From Yarrowia lipolytica (taxonomy: Eukaryota; Ascomycota; Dipodascomycetes; Dipodascales), in contig NC_090774.1 in assembly GCF_001761485.1 (NCBI RefSeq), positions 1 through 64,000 of the forward strand: a DNA stretch of 64,000 nucleotides, in the 5' to 3' direction. Positions 33,081 to 43,751 of the stretch are shown one piece after another. Below the pieces are notes generated by a model that ran no database searches, was not told the origin of the DNA, and was given only the letters and a program-made list of their open reading frames with translations. Within the stretch, counting starts at the first letter, position 1. Each line of letters opens with the position of its first letter. The translations under genes and the position numbers were made by a program.

Positions 33081-33734
33081 CTAGTTCAGCTTGGGCACCT
33101 TTCCTTGAGCAGCCCAATACTCTCGTCGCTTCTGGAGCAGGTTATCAGCCAGCTCAGATACCTCGGCAGTCTTGATGGCAGATCGGACCTGAGTAAAGTC
33201 TGACAAGTCAATATCGCACTTGTTTCGCTTCTCGTACTCAAAGGTCTGGACCAGCAGCTCGTACTTGTCCACGTCCTTGACGAACCGGGCCTCCTTAGTT
33301 GTGCAGTTTTCGTACTCGTTCCAGATCTCCACCATCTCCTTGGCTCCCTCGGGGTTGTGTTTCTCCACTAGTTTTCCGAGATATTCCATGGTGGCGAGCT
33401 CCCGTCTGTGTTTTTCCTCCTTGGGCATGGGATCCACAGGGGTGATATCTCCGACCAAAGACTCGGCCATATCGTGGACGAGAGCCATCTTGACACATCG
33501 GCCGGTATCCAGCTCCTGCTTGGTCAGCATGGAAATCACACCCATTCTGTACATATGGTCAGCGATGGATTCGGGCTGAGGGACCTTGAAGTTGACCCAG
33601 CCGGTTCGCTTCTCGGTCTTGAGTCGTCCCACAATATTGAAGAAGCACAGCATCTGGTCGAGAGGAGTGGTGGCATCCTGGATCTCCTGCTTGAGATGCT
33701 CTGGTAGGGCTTGCTCTGGAGTCCACGAGGTCAT
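33081..33734 (-). CDS. HD-domain 5'-deoxynucleotidase (HDDC2/YGK1 type)
   Basis: Members hydrolyse deoxynucleoside 5'-monophosphates. The 217-residue product has the family's metal-binding HD superfamily set: the first His in ESIADHMYRMGVIS, the HD doublet in ALVHDMAESLVGDITP, and the later Asp in FVKDVDKYELLVQ. The start at 33734 (MTSWTPEQ) is the first ATG in the frame. The open frame continues 22 codons upstream to 33800 without an ATG. Length agrees with yeast YBR242W/YGL101W and human HDDC2. It is divergent from the small membrane protein gene at 34062, sharing about 330 bases of upstream DNA. Confidence 0.9.
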   Translation of the reverse strand: MTSWTPEQALPEHLKQEIQDATTPLDQMLCFFNIVGRLKTEKRTGWVNFKVPQPESIADHMYRMGVISMLTKQELDTGRCVKMALVHDMAESLVGDITPVDPMPKEEKHRRELATMEYLGKLVEKHNPEGAKEMVEIWNEYENCTTKEARFVKDVDKYELLVQTFEYEKRNKCDIDLSDFTQVRSAIKTAEVSELADNLLQKRREYWAAQGKVPKLN

Positions 33735-34061
33735 TGTAGTTGTGTATGTCTGTGTCCAAATAGTCGTTGTTTGTGAGAGAAAGAATTTAACGGCTTGCAA
33801 TTGTTATGCGTCAGAATGCATATTTCGCTAGACACTAAGCTTTGGCCGCCACAACACACCAAGGCTGATGCCTCCCAACTCCAAATCAGGCCTCTTAGCT
33901 CCGAGATCAGCCTTTTTTGAGGAGCTTATCTCCGACTCACGCTGCCGAGAACCTTCGTATTTTCACACCTGAGACATGTATTGCAGCTATTGGTAGCCAG
34001 TAGATCCAAAAAACGTAGACACTTGCACACATAGAGAAACAGTTCGCTACCACAGGCCCAG

Positions 34062-34631
34062 ATGCCCACTCACAGGACCCCCATATTCATATCGATTCTC
34101 ATTGTTGCAGCTGTCGTATACGCCTCATACACGATAGGTCACGGTGTTTACCAACACATCATCATAGGCAACGTGGACACAGCTGTGGTATTTGCGCACC
34201 GCACCCACACATACGTGATTGACGACAACGGATCTTGCGGAACGCCTTCATGGGTGGGAAACAGTGGTACCCTAGTGACTACCCGAGATTGCACAAAGGA
34301 CGGATGGAAGGTGGTGAAAATCAGCCAGAGTGACGCTATTATGCCTATGGCTCACGATCTTTGTGCCAGAGGACACAAAATGAACTGTCTACTGGTCTCT
34401 AACACCAAGGGCACCTCTCCCAGATCATTAGATGATCTGATACGACTCTCCCTCGCAAAATATACCAATGAAGACGTTTCATGGAGCTGTGGAGAAGGAT
34501 GTGACCTCATTCCCGCCCACTTCTCCTATTGCATTGCCTACAAGCAGTTTGGGGCCACGGCTGTGCCTGACAACTTTTTGGAGGACACAGAAATGTGCAA
34601 GCTTCTTCACTACCAGGCCGCGTCTCTATAA
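34062..34631 (+). CDS. Type II membrane protein, diverged paralogue of the 35882 gene
   Basis: 189 residues. A short cytosolic N-terminus is followed by one membrane helix (about 8-28, IFISILIVAAVVYASYTIG), so the rest would lie in the lumen. It aligns in order with the product at 35882: GTLVTTRDC with GTVLTDNYE; DLCARGHKMNCLLVSNTKG with ELCAESDKAKCLILEDDIV; SWSCGEGCDLIPAHF with AWDCSKVGLGWFKTG; and the final cysteine segment. Where the neighbour has the acidic EDD, this protein has SNT. If the neighbour is a glycosyltransferase, this copy is likely inactive. Function is not known. A solo LTR starts 69 bases after the stop. Confidence 0.6.
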   Translation: MPTHRTPIFISILIVAAVVYASYTIGHGVYQHIIIGNVDTAVVFAHRTHTYVIDDNGSCGTPSWVGNSGTLVTTRDCTKDGWKVVKISQSDAIMPMAHDLCARGHKMNCLLVSNTKGTSPRSLDDLIRLSLAKYTNEDVSWSCGEGCDLIPAHFSYCIAYKQFGATAVPDNFLEDTEMCKLLHYQAASL

Positions 34632-34699
34632 TTAGGCAACCTTGGCTTCGGATCTTCACCACAACCGCGCTATTTTTGGATCTTTCCTGCCGTGAAGGG

Positions 34700-34953
34700 T
34701 GTTGAAGGTAATACCGTGGGGTAATACTGGCTAATTCCACATATGATAATGTCACCACATAGTAATGAGGGAACAGCTGCGGTCGTAAGACGAGATGTCC
34801 ATCCTGTAGATAGTTTAACCCTGATCTAGAATCTTTTCTGAATGGAAACACACACCAAAAGCTGGTGTGCACATTTGGAACGCGTGTCCCTAGAAGTGGT
34901 TTGTAAGTTTTAATTAACTATATCACATCAATAATACTTATGATCTTCAATAA
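34700..34953 (-). mobile_element. Solo LTR, minus strand, with 5-bp target duplication
   Basis: Reverse complement of the family seen at 17958-18226, with a similar end-to-end block order. Flanked by AAGGG on both sides (34695-34699 and 34954-34958). The left end is TGTTGAAGGT on the plus strand. The right end is TCTTCAATAA, a partial inverted match. It lies 69 bases downstream of the gene at 34062, where it could act on that gene's 3' end. Confidence 0.75.
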
Positions 34954-35881
34954 AAGGGTAGGGTCAAAATACGGCATTAGACTATAATTAGAATATTAAT
35001 ATATATGCGATTCGATCGCATGATGAGACTGAGCGAGTACCCAAGTTGAACCCAGTCGTAGCCCCACTACAGAGTCTATCACACATTCGAATAGACATTT
35101 ACGCCCTCTAACATCAGCTTCATCGTCTATTAGGGGTAGTGACGTGCTACGTTTACCATATGCTCCCCAATATCAAAGTTTCTTAGTGTGAAATACGGGG
35201 CTTGAACTGAGACCTCTGAAGTGTTTTCTAAACAATGGATGCTGAGGGGAACCGTGTGCGCGTAACAGTCTTGGACTCCACTGCCGATCCAGAGGGGGAA
35301 GAGAATATCTTATTCACCCCCCACCCATCCACAGACTTTCCATTGCTCTTATTGTTGATCTACACCCTTCAGCTGAGCAGTTGTTTCTGATCTTTCGTAC
35401 TGTATCAACTCTGTTGTATGCAAGGTTATGGTATAAGGAAAAAGACGTAAAAATAGCTCATCACAACAGTGTGAATAACAACGGAGCTTGGAAAAAAAAA
35501 AACTGATATCGAGGCCTCACAGTCGGTATTTTCCGTCTTTTTTGCATCTACGTATGTCTAACTACAATGTAGTGCATCGAGAGTTTACTATAGCAGATCA
35601 CGATCTTACAGGGTCCTACATACACGCGTAGGAAGGCCTGGTCGCATGAGAAATTAAAATCGGTGCAAAACCCTACTGAGACATCACTGTGGGAAGGTGT
35701 ATATTTCAAGTGTGTATCGTCTTGCATACGTGGAGGATTTCTTTTCGCACTGCTCCACCACCAGTTCACCTGTGTTTTTGCATGACCGAGACCATCCTAG
35801 TTGGTTTGCCAAGACCGCCTACATTGTTACCTGCGACACTCTTTCGATCTGATCCATCCACCCACTCCCCACCTACACACC

Positions 35882-36607
35882 ATGTTCATGCGCAGGCGCA
35901 GACGAATGGTGGTTTTAGCACTTCTGGTCATTCTCACAACCCTCATCTACGCGCACTCTAGCATTTCGGTCGATCCGCTGGCCATACAGCACTTCAGCGA
36001 CAACTTCGAGACCTTCATTCTCACAAAGGAATGCAAGCGATCATTCGATTATATCACGACGATTGTTCCAGGAGGGACCGTACTGACGGACAACTACGAA
36101 AAATGCATGGAGAAAGAAGCAGCCGGCTGGGAGTACCATGAGTCGTCGGTCGATAACGAGCAGGGGTATACAGAGAAGTATAAGCGGGCTCTGGAATTGT
36201 GCGCCGAAAGTGACAAGGCCAAGTGTTTGATTCTGGAGGACGACATTGTCTTTATCAACCCCCCAAAATCAATCTTCTCCAGAATTAAACTACATACCAT
36301 GTTTGGAGGACCCCAAACTGCATGGGACTGTTCAAAGGTTGGGCTAGGATGGTTCAAAACAGGTCAGACAGGCAACAAGTCGATATGTAGAATCATCGAC
36401 AAGAGAGTCGCGCCATGCCTTGCCTCAGAAATGCTACGGAATGCTCTACCTGCTGACATAGCTCTTAAGCTGGCTCAAATCGCCTGCAAGGTGAATCAGC
36501 ATAGATTTCTGCTCACTCAGCATACCGGCTTCAAGTCCTATCTGAGAGCCGAGCGAGAACGAGACCCTCTTTGGATTCCTTCACCGCCCAAAATTACTGA
36601 CAAATAA
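35882..36607 (+). CDS. Type II membrane protein with LEDD motif, PGAP4-like glycosyltransferase candidate
   Basis: 241 residues. A basic N-terminus (MFMRRRRRM) precedes one membrane helix (about 10-25), giving type II topology with the catalytic part in the Golgi or ER lumen. Motifs: CLILEDDIVFINPP (EDD resembling the metal and sugar-nucleotide site of GT-A enzymes), then TAWDCSKVGLGWFKTG. This order resembles the PGAP4/TMEM246 family, which adds GalNAc to GPI anchors, but the similarity is judged by eye and is moderate. The ATG at 35882 was chosen; upstream codons have no ATG. It shares its fold with the product at 34062 and the two may be a tandem duplicate pair separated by a solo LTR. Confidence 0.5.
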   Translation: MFMRRRRRMVVLALLVILTTLIYAHSSISVDPLAIQHFSDNFETFILTKECKRSFDYITTIVPGGTVLTDNYEKCMEKEAAGWEYHESSVDNEQGYTEKYKRALELCAESDKAKCLILEDDIVFINPPKSIFSRIKLHTMFGGPQTAWDCSKVGLGWFKTGQTGNKSICRIIDKRVAPCLASEMLRNALPADIALKLAQIACKVNQHRFLLTQHTGFKSYLRAERERDPLWIPSPPKITDK

Positions 36608-37828
36608 CACGGCAAAATCCCAAAATTGCATACATGAACGATTATAGACAATACACACATGCATTTGAACATACAGCAGACCAGGGGGCTCCCAAAACAG
36701 GAAGGTAAAAGAAATCATTTCACAGGAGGTGCTTTCTGCTTGTAGGATAGATACACATACAGCTTATGAGACAATTCTCTTCTGTGATGAAGGTTTGTAA
36801 GCCCAATTTGTTACTATAGGTACAGTATGTACTGTACGCATGTAGCGCGTGAGCGCTACCACTGTGATACACACACACAAAATTCCAAGTACAGTATATA
36901 CAGTAGTTAGTCTCGAGTATAAGTACACTGTACTGTAGTTAGTCTAATTATCTTTTTTTTCTTCAATTATCATCGTTCTTCGTCTTCTTGTCGTCAATAT
37001 AGGTACAGTCGCTGCAAGAGAGAGTCTTCTCGCCGCCGCTGCTACAGGGTGACCAAGTAACTGAGCTACGAAGGTAACTGAACTCGTGGTTCGCTTTGCT
37101 CATATCCCGTTTTTCATTTTCAATTTCTGCTTACTCTTTCTCAAGCAACGAGCAATAATCCGCTGCCGACAGCGACCTCCGACCGCCACTACTAGCCCTC
37201 ACTTACAATCCACGCTGACTTCCTTTTTACACAGCTAATACATGTCAGGTGCATATGATATGGATAGACGTTCAGATAAACTTATGCGCGGTTTGGCAGC
37301 TTTTTGGCGCTTTTTTTTTGGTTGCGATTTTTTTCTCACACGCAATTGATTGATTTATATACTCACTAGCCACAATTCTGAGTAGCAAACTGCAAGTCAA
37401 CAGGGGGTACAAATTGAACTGGGTTCGCAGGTGTAACGGAGGACGCACATGTTGGCCGATTGAAATTTCAGAAACCTTGTGTAGGAAAACTGGTACAGTA
37501 GTCAGCGGGTTTGCTTCTCCGGTTTCTTGGTCTGGTTAGTCAGGCTTAACACGCAGAACATCTGAAGTTCGCTCCTGCAAGAAATCACTCTTTTTTGCAT
37601 CTCTACTGGTCTTGCCACAGTGCTGCGTGTATTCTCCCCTTCTTCGTGAACCCAATCACCAACGGTTTTCGGAGGTTGTCAACAGCGTACAGTATCAATG
37701 TTATTTTCCAAATGCGGACAAGAGCGCACTTTAAGTACACGGTCGAATATCGTCATGATCGGATGTGCTAAAGAATTTATACTGTAGAATCTATAATATG
37801 TTTGTTGGGGGGGGGGAGGATAATGTGG
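36608..37828. other. Gene-free stretch between converging genes
   Basis: No supported gene. TACTGTAC-type motifs lie at about 36820-36935, and a T-run is seen at about 37310. The 3' ends of the LEDD protein gene and the phosphatase gene face each other. Confidence 0.5.
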
Positions 37829-38947
37829 TTAGTTTCTGAGGCTAGGCAAAATGTGGTTGCCAGATCGACCCACAGCGTTCACGTCAGGAGCAGGAATGCC
37901 CTTGTTCTTGTTCTGGAAGTAACCACTCTCAGGCACATTGTTGAATTTCCAGGTAGTGTCAACGTCATCGTTCTTGATGTCAAGCTTATCAGCCACAAAC
38001 TTGAAGATATTGGCGTCAACATCCTTTCGTCCAAGATGGGGAAGCTTCCAGTTGGCCTGAACCGTAGCAAGGTTGGTGTAGTGGTCGTAGAAGGTGTCGT
38101 CGGTGGTTCCCTTGAGGTGGTCAGGAATAGAACCACCCAGAAGAACGGCATAGACTCGGTTCTTTGTCAGGTAGTTATGATTCTCGTCAAAGGTCAGAAT
38201 GATGAGGTTGTTGTCGTAGAAGGTGGGGTTCTTGAGCAATGGTCGGATGAAGCTGGATGACCACTTTCCAGCCACCTCAATATCGGAGTCGTGGCCATCG
38301 TTGGTCATGTTGGGAGTGATGAAGGCCCACTGGGGCAGGTCAGCGTTCTTGAGATCTTTGTAGAACTCGGTGAAGTTCTTGAGGTTGCCCAGGCGCTCCT
38401 TCTTGTTGGCGACAGAGTCGTAGTTGATGAGAGGGTTGTGCTTTCTCACGTAGTCGTTGGCTCCATCAGCGTTCTTGAACTCATAGCCGTCGTAGCCGGT
38501 GTATTGGCTGGTGTTCCTGTACTCGCCCCAAGAGATGTGCTTGGTGTCGAGCAGATCTGCGACAGTGGCCACCTCCTCAGGCACCCGCTTGAACGAGTCG
38601 GTCATGTCTCCAAAGTAGTCTCCGGACACAGCGGCAATGTAGTTGGGCTGCGAGGGGTGAGTCAGAGACCAGTAGTTGGTGAGCAGGATACCCTCGTCTG
38701 TTAAGGCCTTTAGGTCGGCCTGTCCGAACGCCTTGTCGTAGTTGGTGTTTTCCAGCCAGATCTGGTAGTATTTGTCAAACACCTGACCCTTAACGGTTTC
38801 GTAGCCCTCGTCCTTCCAATGGTTGGATTTAGCGGTTGCTGCCGCAGAAGCAATAGCGTCTGGCGAGGGTTGGATCTTGGAGAATGTGGGGGGAGCAGCG
38901 GAAACAGCTGTAGCCAGCAGCACAACAAGAGCAATATCGATCTTCAT
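37829..38947 (-). CDS. Secreted acid phosphatase, phosphoesterase family
   Basis: Hydrolyses phosphomonoesters outside the cell. The 372-residue product has a signal peptide (MKIDIALVVLLATAVSAAP) and the phosphoesterase family (PF04185 type) metal and catalytic stretches: SLTHPSQPNYIAAVSGD near residues 93-110, MTNDGHDSD near 210-225, and LTFDENHNY near 250-260. Several N-x-S/T sites fit secretion. It is of the fungal PHO acid phosphatase kind rather than the histidine acid phosphatase (PHO5) kind. A TATATAG element lies about 60 bases before the ATG. Phosphate regulation would be expected but no Pho4 site was identified with confidence. Confidence 0.9.
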   Translation of the reverse strand: MKIDIALVVLLATAVSAAPPTFSKIQPSPDAIASAAATAKSNHWKDEGYETVKGQVFDKYYQIWLENTNYDKAFGQADLKALTDEGILLTNYWSLTHPSQPNYIAAVSGDYFGDMTDSFKRVPEEVATVADLLDTKHISWGEYRNTSQYTGYDGYEFKNADGANDYVRKHNPLINYDSVANKKERLGNLKNFTEFYKDLKNADLPQWAFITPNMTNDGHDSDIEVAGKWSSSFIRPLLKNPTFYDNNLIILTFDENHNYLTKNRVYAVLLGGSIPDHLKGTTDDTFYDHYTNLATVQANWKLPHLGRKDVDANIFKFVADKLDIKNDDVDTTWKFNNVPESGYFQNKNKGIPAPDVNAVGRSGNHILPSLRN

Positions 38948-39002
38948 TTTCGTGCGTAAGAGAGAGAGTGGTGGGTGCGGTATACAGATCCCGATTAAAC
39001 TG

Positions 39003-39010
39003 CTATATAA
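39003..39010 (-). promoter_or_regulatory. TATA element of the acid phosphatase gene
   Basis: CTATATAA on the plus strand (TTATATAG on the gene strand), about 60 bases upstream of the ATG at 38947. Confidence 0.5.
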
Positions 39011-39692
39011 GCGTCCTTTTGCCTCTCATGTACCTCCAACTCTGCGCACGAGGGCTCACTTGCCCACCTGTGTGGGTGCAGCTAAAACCAACTCTGATGC
39101 TGATAAGCAAGCCTCAACTGCATACACAAAGCGGCCAAGGCGACAAAACTCAGGGCGAATGGTCAATTGCTGAAGCGTGATTTGTTGGGAGGATAATAAG
39201 CACGTTTGAAGGAGCTCAGGACGGCACAAAAAAGAGACAAGAGAGACAAGGGCGACCGTAAAAGCCCGAAATTAACGGTCAGCCACTTCACGGCAAATGA
39301 AAAGAAGATCGTTTGGGCCGAGGCCCAGGCTTCTAATGTATGCACTCACGGCTCATACAGCAGTTAAAGTGCCTTGCACTTGCTACAGAGCACGGGACCA
39401 TATGGTTATATTAAACAAAACCTATATTGTATTGTTTAATAAAAGGGAGAGATTATATGAGACCCATACAATAGATTATGTGTATTACGAGTAATGTATG
39501 TACTGTACAGTACTTGTAGCTAACGTGAAGGGCCGAGAATGCCGCATCCAACTGTGAGGATCTTTGTAACTGTCAATGTCAAACTACAATGAAAGTACAA
39601 TACTGTACACGATGTACGTCATTCCGACACCACGTGGGAAGGATGCACCGGTGCCATGCAGAAACGCATGTATAACTACAATAGCCACTCGC

Positions 39693-41132
39693 TTACCACC
39701 CAGAAAAATTACTGTTGGCCAACGAGGTGATTCGCTTCCTCTTTTGAGAAATGGACGAGGTGGGATCGTCAGCAGCGTCTTCTGCAGGCTCGGACAGCTT
39801 CAGATACCGTCCAATCTTGCCACTCTCTCCGGTCTGCTTCTTTAGAAACGGCGAGTCATCCATGGGCGTCGTCTTCTTATTGGCCTCTTGTGCATTAATA
39901 TGCCCACCCTCCAAGAAAGAAAACGGGTCGCTCGAAACACTAACACTCTCCAACGTGATATTTTTCACGGGTTTGTCGTCCACCGTCTCAGACAGCTCCA
40001 ACGTAGTCAGAAACGAGTTGTCCACCACCCGTCCAAACACAGTATGCTTCCCGTCCAGATGAGGGGCTCGGCTGTAGGTGATGAAGAACTGGCTGGAGTT
40101 GGTTCCCTTGCCTCTATTCGCCATACTTAGCACTCCCCGACTATCGTGAGTATGAGGGTTGAAGGTCCCGCATTCATCTCTAAAGGTTTTGCCAAAAATG
40201 GACTCTCCACCCGAGCCAGTGCCGGTAGGATCTCCACCCTGGATCATGAAATGCTTAATGTTGCGGTGGAAAATGGTGCCATCGTAATACCCCTTCTGTG
40301 CAAGCTTGACAAAGTTGTAGACCGTCAAGGGTGCATTATAGGGATACAACTCCAGGTTTATTTGACCTCGTTTGCCCTGGCAATTTATCGTCAGCAGAGC
40401 ATATACTGGGTCCTTGAGTTCAGCCATCTTGGGCTTAAGCTTGTCCACCAGATCCTCCTCTATCACAGTCACCTGAGTGGTTGGTACATAAGTTGTGGAT
40501 GTCAACGAAGCTGCCACGTGATGGGTTGTGGTCTGGCCAGTTCGATCCGTAGGCTTGATATCTTGTGCTGACGAATCTGCCTCTCCTTTTTTCACTAATG
40601 TTCCATCCCCTTCCTCCATCTCAGCAAAATTGCGTAACCTCAACACATCGGTCTTGGTGAATGCTTCGTCGCTCACAGGATCCCTCCCACTCTTGCCTAG
40701 CTCCTTGATTGTGTCCTCCAAATATACCCGTTTGCTTGGCCGCACAACCACGGCATTGTGGTACTTGCTCATCTCCTTGAAGCTCACGGGATCAATAATC
40801 TTGCCCTCTCCATTCACTGTGACTGTCAGCTTCATGAGATCTGTTCGAGTCAATGTGGCTCCAGGCTCCACTGGATGCGGTACGCCCTTCTTGCCGGCCT
40901 TTTTACCCTGCTTGACAATGTAAGGCACAATGTTCTTGATGTCGTAAACGTAACCCAGCTTGTCACACATCATGTTCTTGTGCTCGATAGGTTGCTGGCC
41001 AATAGTGCAGTGCCAAAAGGGATTCTTCTGGACGCCAGATTGTGCCTCGCTCTTTTTTCCGCCGCCGACACTGTGATCTCCTAGTGCCCATTCGCTCTGT
41101 GTAATGTATAACTTGTCGGTATTCTTTCCCAT
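39693..41132 (-). CDS. CYP8: U-box cyclophilin, PPIL2/CYP8 type
   Basis: Peptidyl-prolyl isomerase joined to an N-terminal U-box, expected in the nucleus and linked to spliceosomes or ubiquitination in other fungi. In 479 residues: a modified RING/U-box at about 35-110 ([30 protein letters not shown]), a linker with a [16 protein letters not shown] segment, and a cyclophilin domain at about 250-410 ([56 protein letters not shown]). The tail is basic (KRKRI). The start at 41132 (MGKNTDKLY) matches the family N-terminus; the frame runs upstream without fitting sequence. Confidence 0.93.
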   Translation of the reverse strand: MGKNTDKLYITQSEWALGDHSVGGGKKSEAQSGVQKNPFWHCTIGQQPIEHKNMMCDKLGYVYDIKNIVPYIVKQGKKAGKKGVPHPVEPGATLTRTDLMKLTVTVNGEGKIIDPVSFKEMSKYHNAVVVRPSKRVYLEDTIKELGKSGRDPVSDEAFTKTDVLRLRNFAEMEEGDGTLVKKGEADSSAQDIKPTDRTGQTTTHHVAASLTSTTYVPTTQVTVIEEDLVDKLKPKMAELKDPVYALLTINCQGKRGQINLELYPYNAPLTVYNFVKLAQKGYYDGTIFHRNIKHFMIQGGDPTGTGSGGESIFGKTFRDECGTFNPHTHDSRGVLSMANRGKGTNSSQFFITYSRAPHLDGKHTVFGRVVDNSFLTTLELSETVDDKPVKNITLESVSVSSDPFSFLEGGHINAQEANKKTTPMDDSPFLKKQTGESGKIGRYLKLSEPAEDAADDPTSSISQKRKRITSLANSNFSGW

Positions 41133-41369
41133 GTTGATGGTGCTGATGGCAGAAGTTACATGCAGAAATATCGTGCATGGCCCAAACCTAAGGCAAAGTT
41201 GTACAAGTACACTGTACTCCTTGGGTGGCATGCGAGTGTGCAAGTACATACTTCTACTCGTACTGTAGTTATACAGTAGTTTACTGTTGTCCGCTCAAGA
41301 CCTGTGGTCTTCCTTTCCGTAATATTTGTCTTCAATAATTAATCCTATGTCCATGCTATTACCTACAAG

Positions 41370-43751
41370 CTAGTATCCAAACGGAAAGTCACTGCTACCG
41401 CGAGGGGTGTGGAAACCAGTATGCTCCTCATCGTTATGAGCAACGACAGGAGTCTCATGGTTAGTCACAACCCCCAGAGGCTGGATATTGTGGGGCTGTT
41501 GTTGTTGCTCAACACCCTGCTGCTGCTGCTGCTGCTGCTCATGCTGTCCAAGTCCCTGGTGCTGTTGGTGCTGCTCGTGGTGGTCATGTTCCATGCCCTC
41601 CTCGGGACCCTGGTTATTAGCAAGCTTGTTGCTATCCTCCTCCCCCTCCTCGGGAATTCCGCTCATCTGCAGATCCCGGTCCTCGGTCTTGAGCATGGAA
41701 AACTCCTCCTGGGCCTGGTTGAGCAGCTTGGCAAATTGTGGCGAATCAACGTTCTCCTGACTATTGGCCGCACGTTCCACCACCATATCCCACCACTTCG
41801 CCACCAGCGCCTCGTGCTCCTCCTTGAGGTCTTGTCGCTCTTGGTACACCATGGTGCACTGGTCAAACAACTGCGGATTGGCTTCCATGATCATTTTCAT
41901 AGTATTGTACACCATAGAGTGGATGGTGCGGTTCCAGTGGCCGCGGGAGTTTTCGTACAGCGCAGGGAATATGACCGGCAAGATCTCGGTGATGTTCTCC
42001 GACATGAGCGTGCAAAAGTACTCGTTGTTCCAATAGTACAGTGCCCGTTCGGCCACCTGGAAATGCTGCGACGAGATGCACTTAGCTAGCTGCGAGAAGA
42101 GGGGGATCTGGATCCGCTGGAACTCCGTCGGCTCCATCACCTCGAAGATGTCCTCAATCTCGTTCAGGAACATGACCTCCTTCGACGAGTTAACCTTGGG
42201 CCAGTACCGCAGCAAGCCCAGAATGACTTCCTCGGTAAGCGAGGGGTCCTTTTCCAGGAACTGTACGACACAGTAGGCCAGCTGTGGGTGGTACAGGCTC
42301 AGAGTCTTGGCCTTATGCAGAGGGATGAGCACCCTGGACAAGAAGATCTTGTGCTCGTCCTTGAGCGGCAGAGCAAAGCCGTTGATGATGGAGCCCAAAA
42401 TCTCCAGCAGCTCGGCCACGCCATTGAACCGCTCCGTTTCATAAATGAACTGGAAAAAGACATTGTTGATGGACCGCCGGATATACGCTCGCAGATTCAG
42501 GAACTTGCCATAGATTCGGTGCAGAGTAGTTTTGAGGCAGTCCCGCTCCCGAATGTCTTCGCTGTCAAACAGCTCCAGCAGGTTCTGCACAAACCGGTGG
42601 TCGATGAACTTCTTGGCAGACGTGTGGTTGAAGTCCGGTGATTCGATGAACTTGAGGAAAAACTCGTACACCAGTTGCATGTGGGGCCATGCGACCTCGC
42701 AAACAGGCTCGTCCTCGTCAGGATCAAAAACCTCTCCTACCGGGTTCACCAGTGGAGGCGTGGGCCGGAAGATGTTCTTGCCAAACATGCCCACCACCTG
42801 GGCGTACATTTCGTCCGTGATTGTGATGCGCGTGTTAGCGACAAAGTCCAGCAGCTCGTGCAGAGCCATCCGCTTAATGTCCTTGCCCTGAATGTCAGAC
42901 GACGGGTCGCCAAAGTCGAAAATGGTATTGCACTGCTTGACCTTCTGCAAAAACAGCTCCGCGCGCTTTCGGAAAGGCACCTCGTTGAAACCGGGGAGAC
43001 GCTCCAGCTCCCGCTCCTTGGAAATTTCCAGACGGCTGGAGTTGTGTCGACGGGGGGTTTTGACCTCAGGGCCGTCCGCGTTGAGCAGCTCAAACGAGTG
43101 GCGCTTGGGAGGCTCCAGATCGGTGGGCATGGTCTCCAGCTGGCCCGGAGACGACGGGTGGTGATGTGGGGTGCCCGAGTGCGTGCTCATGTGGCCGGTC
43201 ACGTGGCCCATGGTCACGTGACTCGACGCCTGGGCCGAGCCCAGTTGCGTAGGTCCCTCAACGAGAATGGCTGGCGGTGTGTTTGTGTCCATCTGCTGTC
43301 CCTGCTGCTGCTGGTTCTGCTGCAGGCCCTGGAGCGCTGCCTGTGACTGGGCAGGCTGTTGGGGGGTCAACATGGAGGACACGTTGCCGGTCGAAGGGTT
43401 GGAGTTGGATGATGTGGCAGGGTTGGTGGTGTTAGCATTGCTGCTATTGGTGGTGTTAGTTGCACCACTGGTGATGTTATTGTTGCTGTTGTTGTTGCTG
43501 CTGGAGTTGTTGTTACCAGAGGACCCGCTGACAGAGGTTATGCTGCTGGCACTCGAAGACGAAGAGACCGGCGTAGCGGCGGCCTGGACATTGGAGGGCG
43601 TAGCGGCAGCAGGGGTGGGCTCAGGGGTTTTCTTGCGGTCGCCTAGCGAGAAAGTGCGCTTGGGTCCGTCCTCCTTCTTTTTGTTTTTGGTCGACGACTC
43701 GCTGTGAGACTTGGACCGCGACAGCATTCGCTGCTTGAATCCTCGCATCAT
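41370..43751 (-). CDS. RTS1: PP2A regulatory B' (B56) subunit, Rts1 type
   Basis: Directs the PP2A catalytic and scaffold subunits to targets in size control, stress and chromosome segregation. In 793 residues: a basic start ([16 protein letters not shown]), a long low-complexity Ser/Thr/Asn/Gln stretch to about residue 250, the B56 helical-repeat domain at about 255-660 ([42 protein letters not shown]-type helix, [13 protein letters not shown]), and a Gln/His-rich tail. The C-terminal tail ends [10 protein letters not shown]. Two ATGs sit at the start; the first is used here. It is longer than vertebrate B56, as usual in yeasts, because of the N-terminal low-complexity part. Codon repeats in the tail and head are prone to length variation. 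Confidence 0.95.
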   Translation of the reverse strand: MMRGFKQRMLSRSKSHSESSTKNKKKEDGPKRTFSLGDRKKTPEPTPAAATPSNVQAAATPVSSSSSASSITSVSGSSGNNNSSSNNNSNNNITSGATNTTNSSNANTTNPATSSNSNPSTGNVSSMLTPQQPAQSQAALQGLQQNQQQQGQQMDTNTPPAILVEGPTQLGSAQASSHVTMGHVTGHMSTHSGTPHHHPSSPGQLETMPTDLEPPKRHSFELLNADGPEVKTPRRHNSSRLEISKERELERLPGFNEVPFRKRAELFLQKVKQCNTIFDFGDPSSDIQGKDIKRMALHELLDFVANTRITITDEMYAQVVGMFGKNIFRPTPPLVNPVGEVFDPDEDEPVCEVAWPHMQLVYEFFLKFIESPDFNHTSAKKFIDHRFVQNLLELFDSEDIRERDCLKTTLHRIYGKFLNLRAYIRRSINNVFFQFIYETERFNGVAELLEILGSIINGFALPLKDEHKIFLSRVLIPLHKAKTLSLYHPQLAYCVVQFLEKDPSLTEEVILGLLRYWPKVNSSKEVMFLNEIEDIFEVMEPTEFQRIQIPLFSQLAKCISSQHFQVAERALYYWNNEYFCTLMSENITEILPVIFPALYENSRGHWNRTIHSMVYNTMKMIMEANPQLFDQCTMVYQERQDLKEEHEALVAKWWDMVVERAANSQENVDSPQFAKLLNQAQEEFSMLKTEDRDLQMSGIPEEGEEDSNKLANNQGPEEGMEHDHHEQHQQHQGLGQHEQQQQQQQGVEQQQQPHNIQPLGVVTNHETPVVAHNDEEHTGFHTPRGSSDFPFGY

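Noticed and set aside
35195-35280. tRNA-like TTCAAGC region on the minus strand
   Set aside because: The T-stem does not pair and no acceptor stem can be formed.
35236-35394. 52-codon frame starting MDAEGNRVRV
   Set aside because: Reads like a protein for its first 35 codons but ends in a hydrophobic tail with no match; it is short and isolated, so support is too thin.
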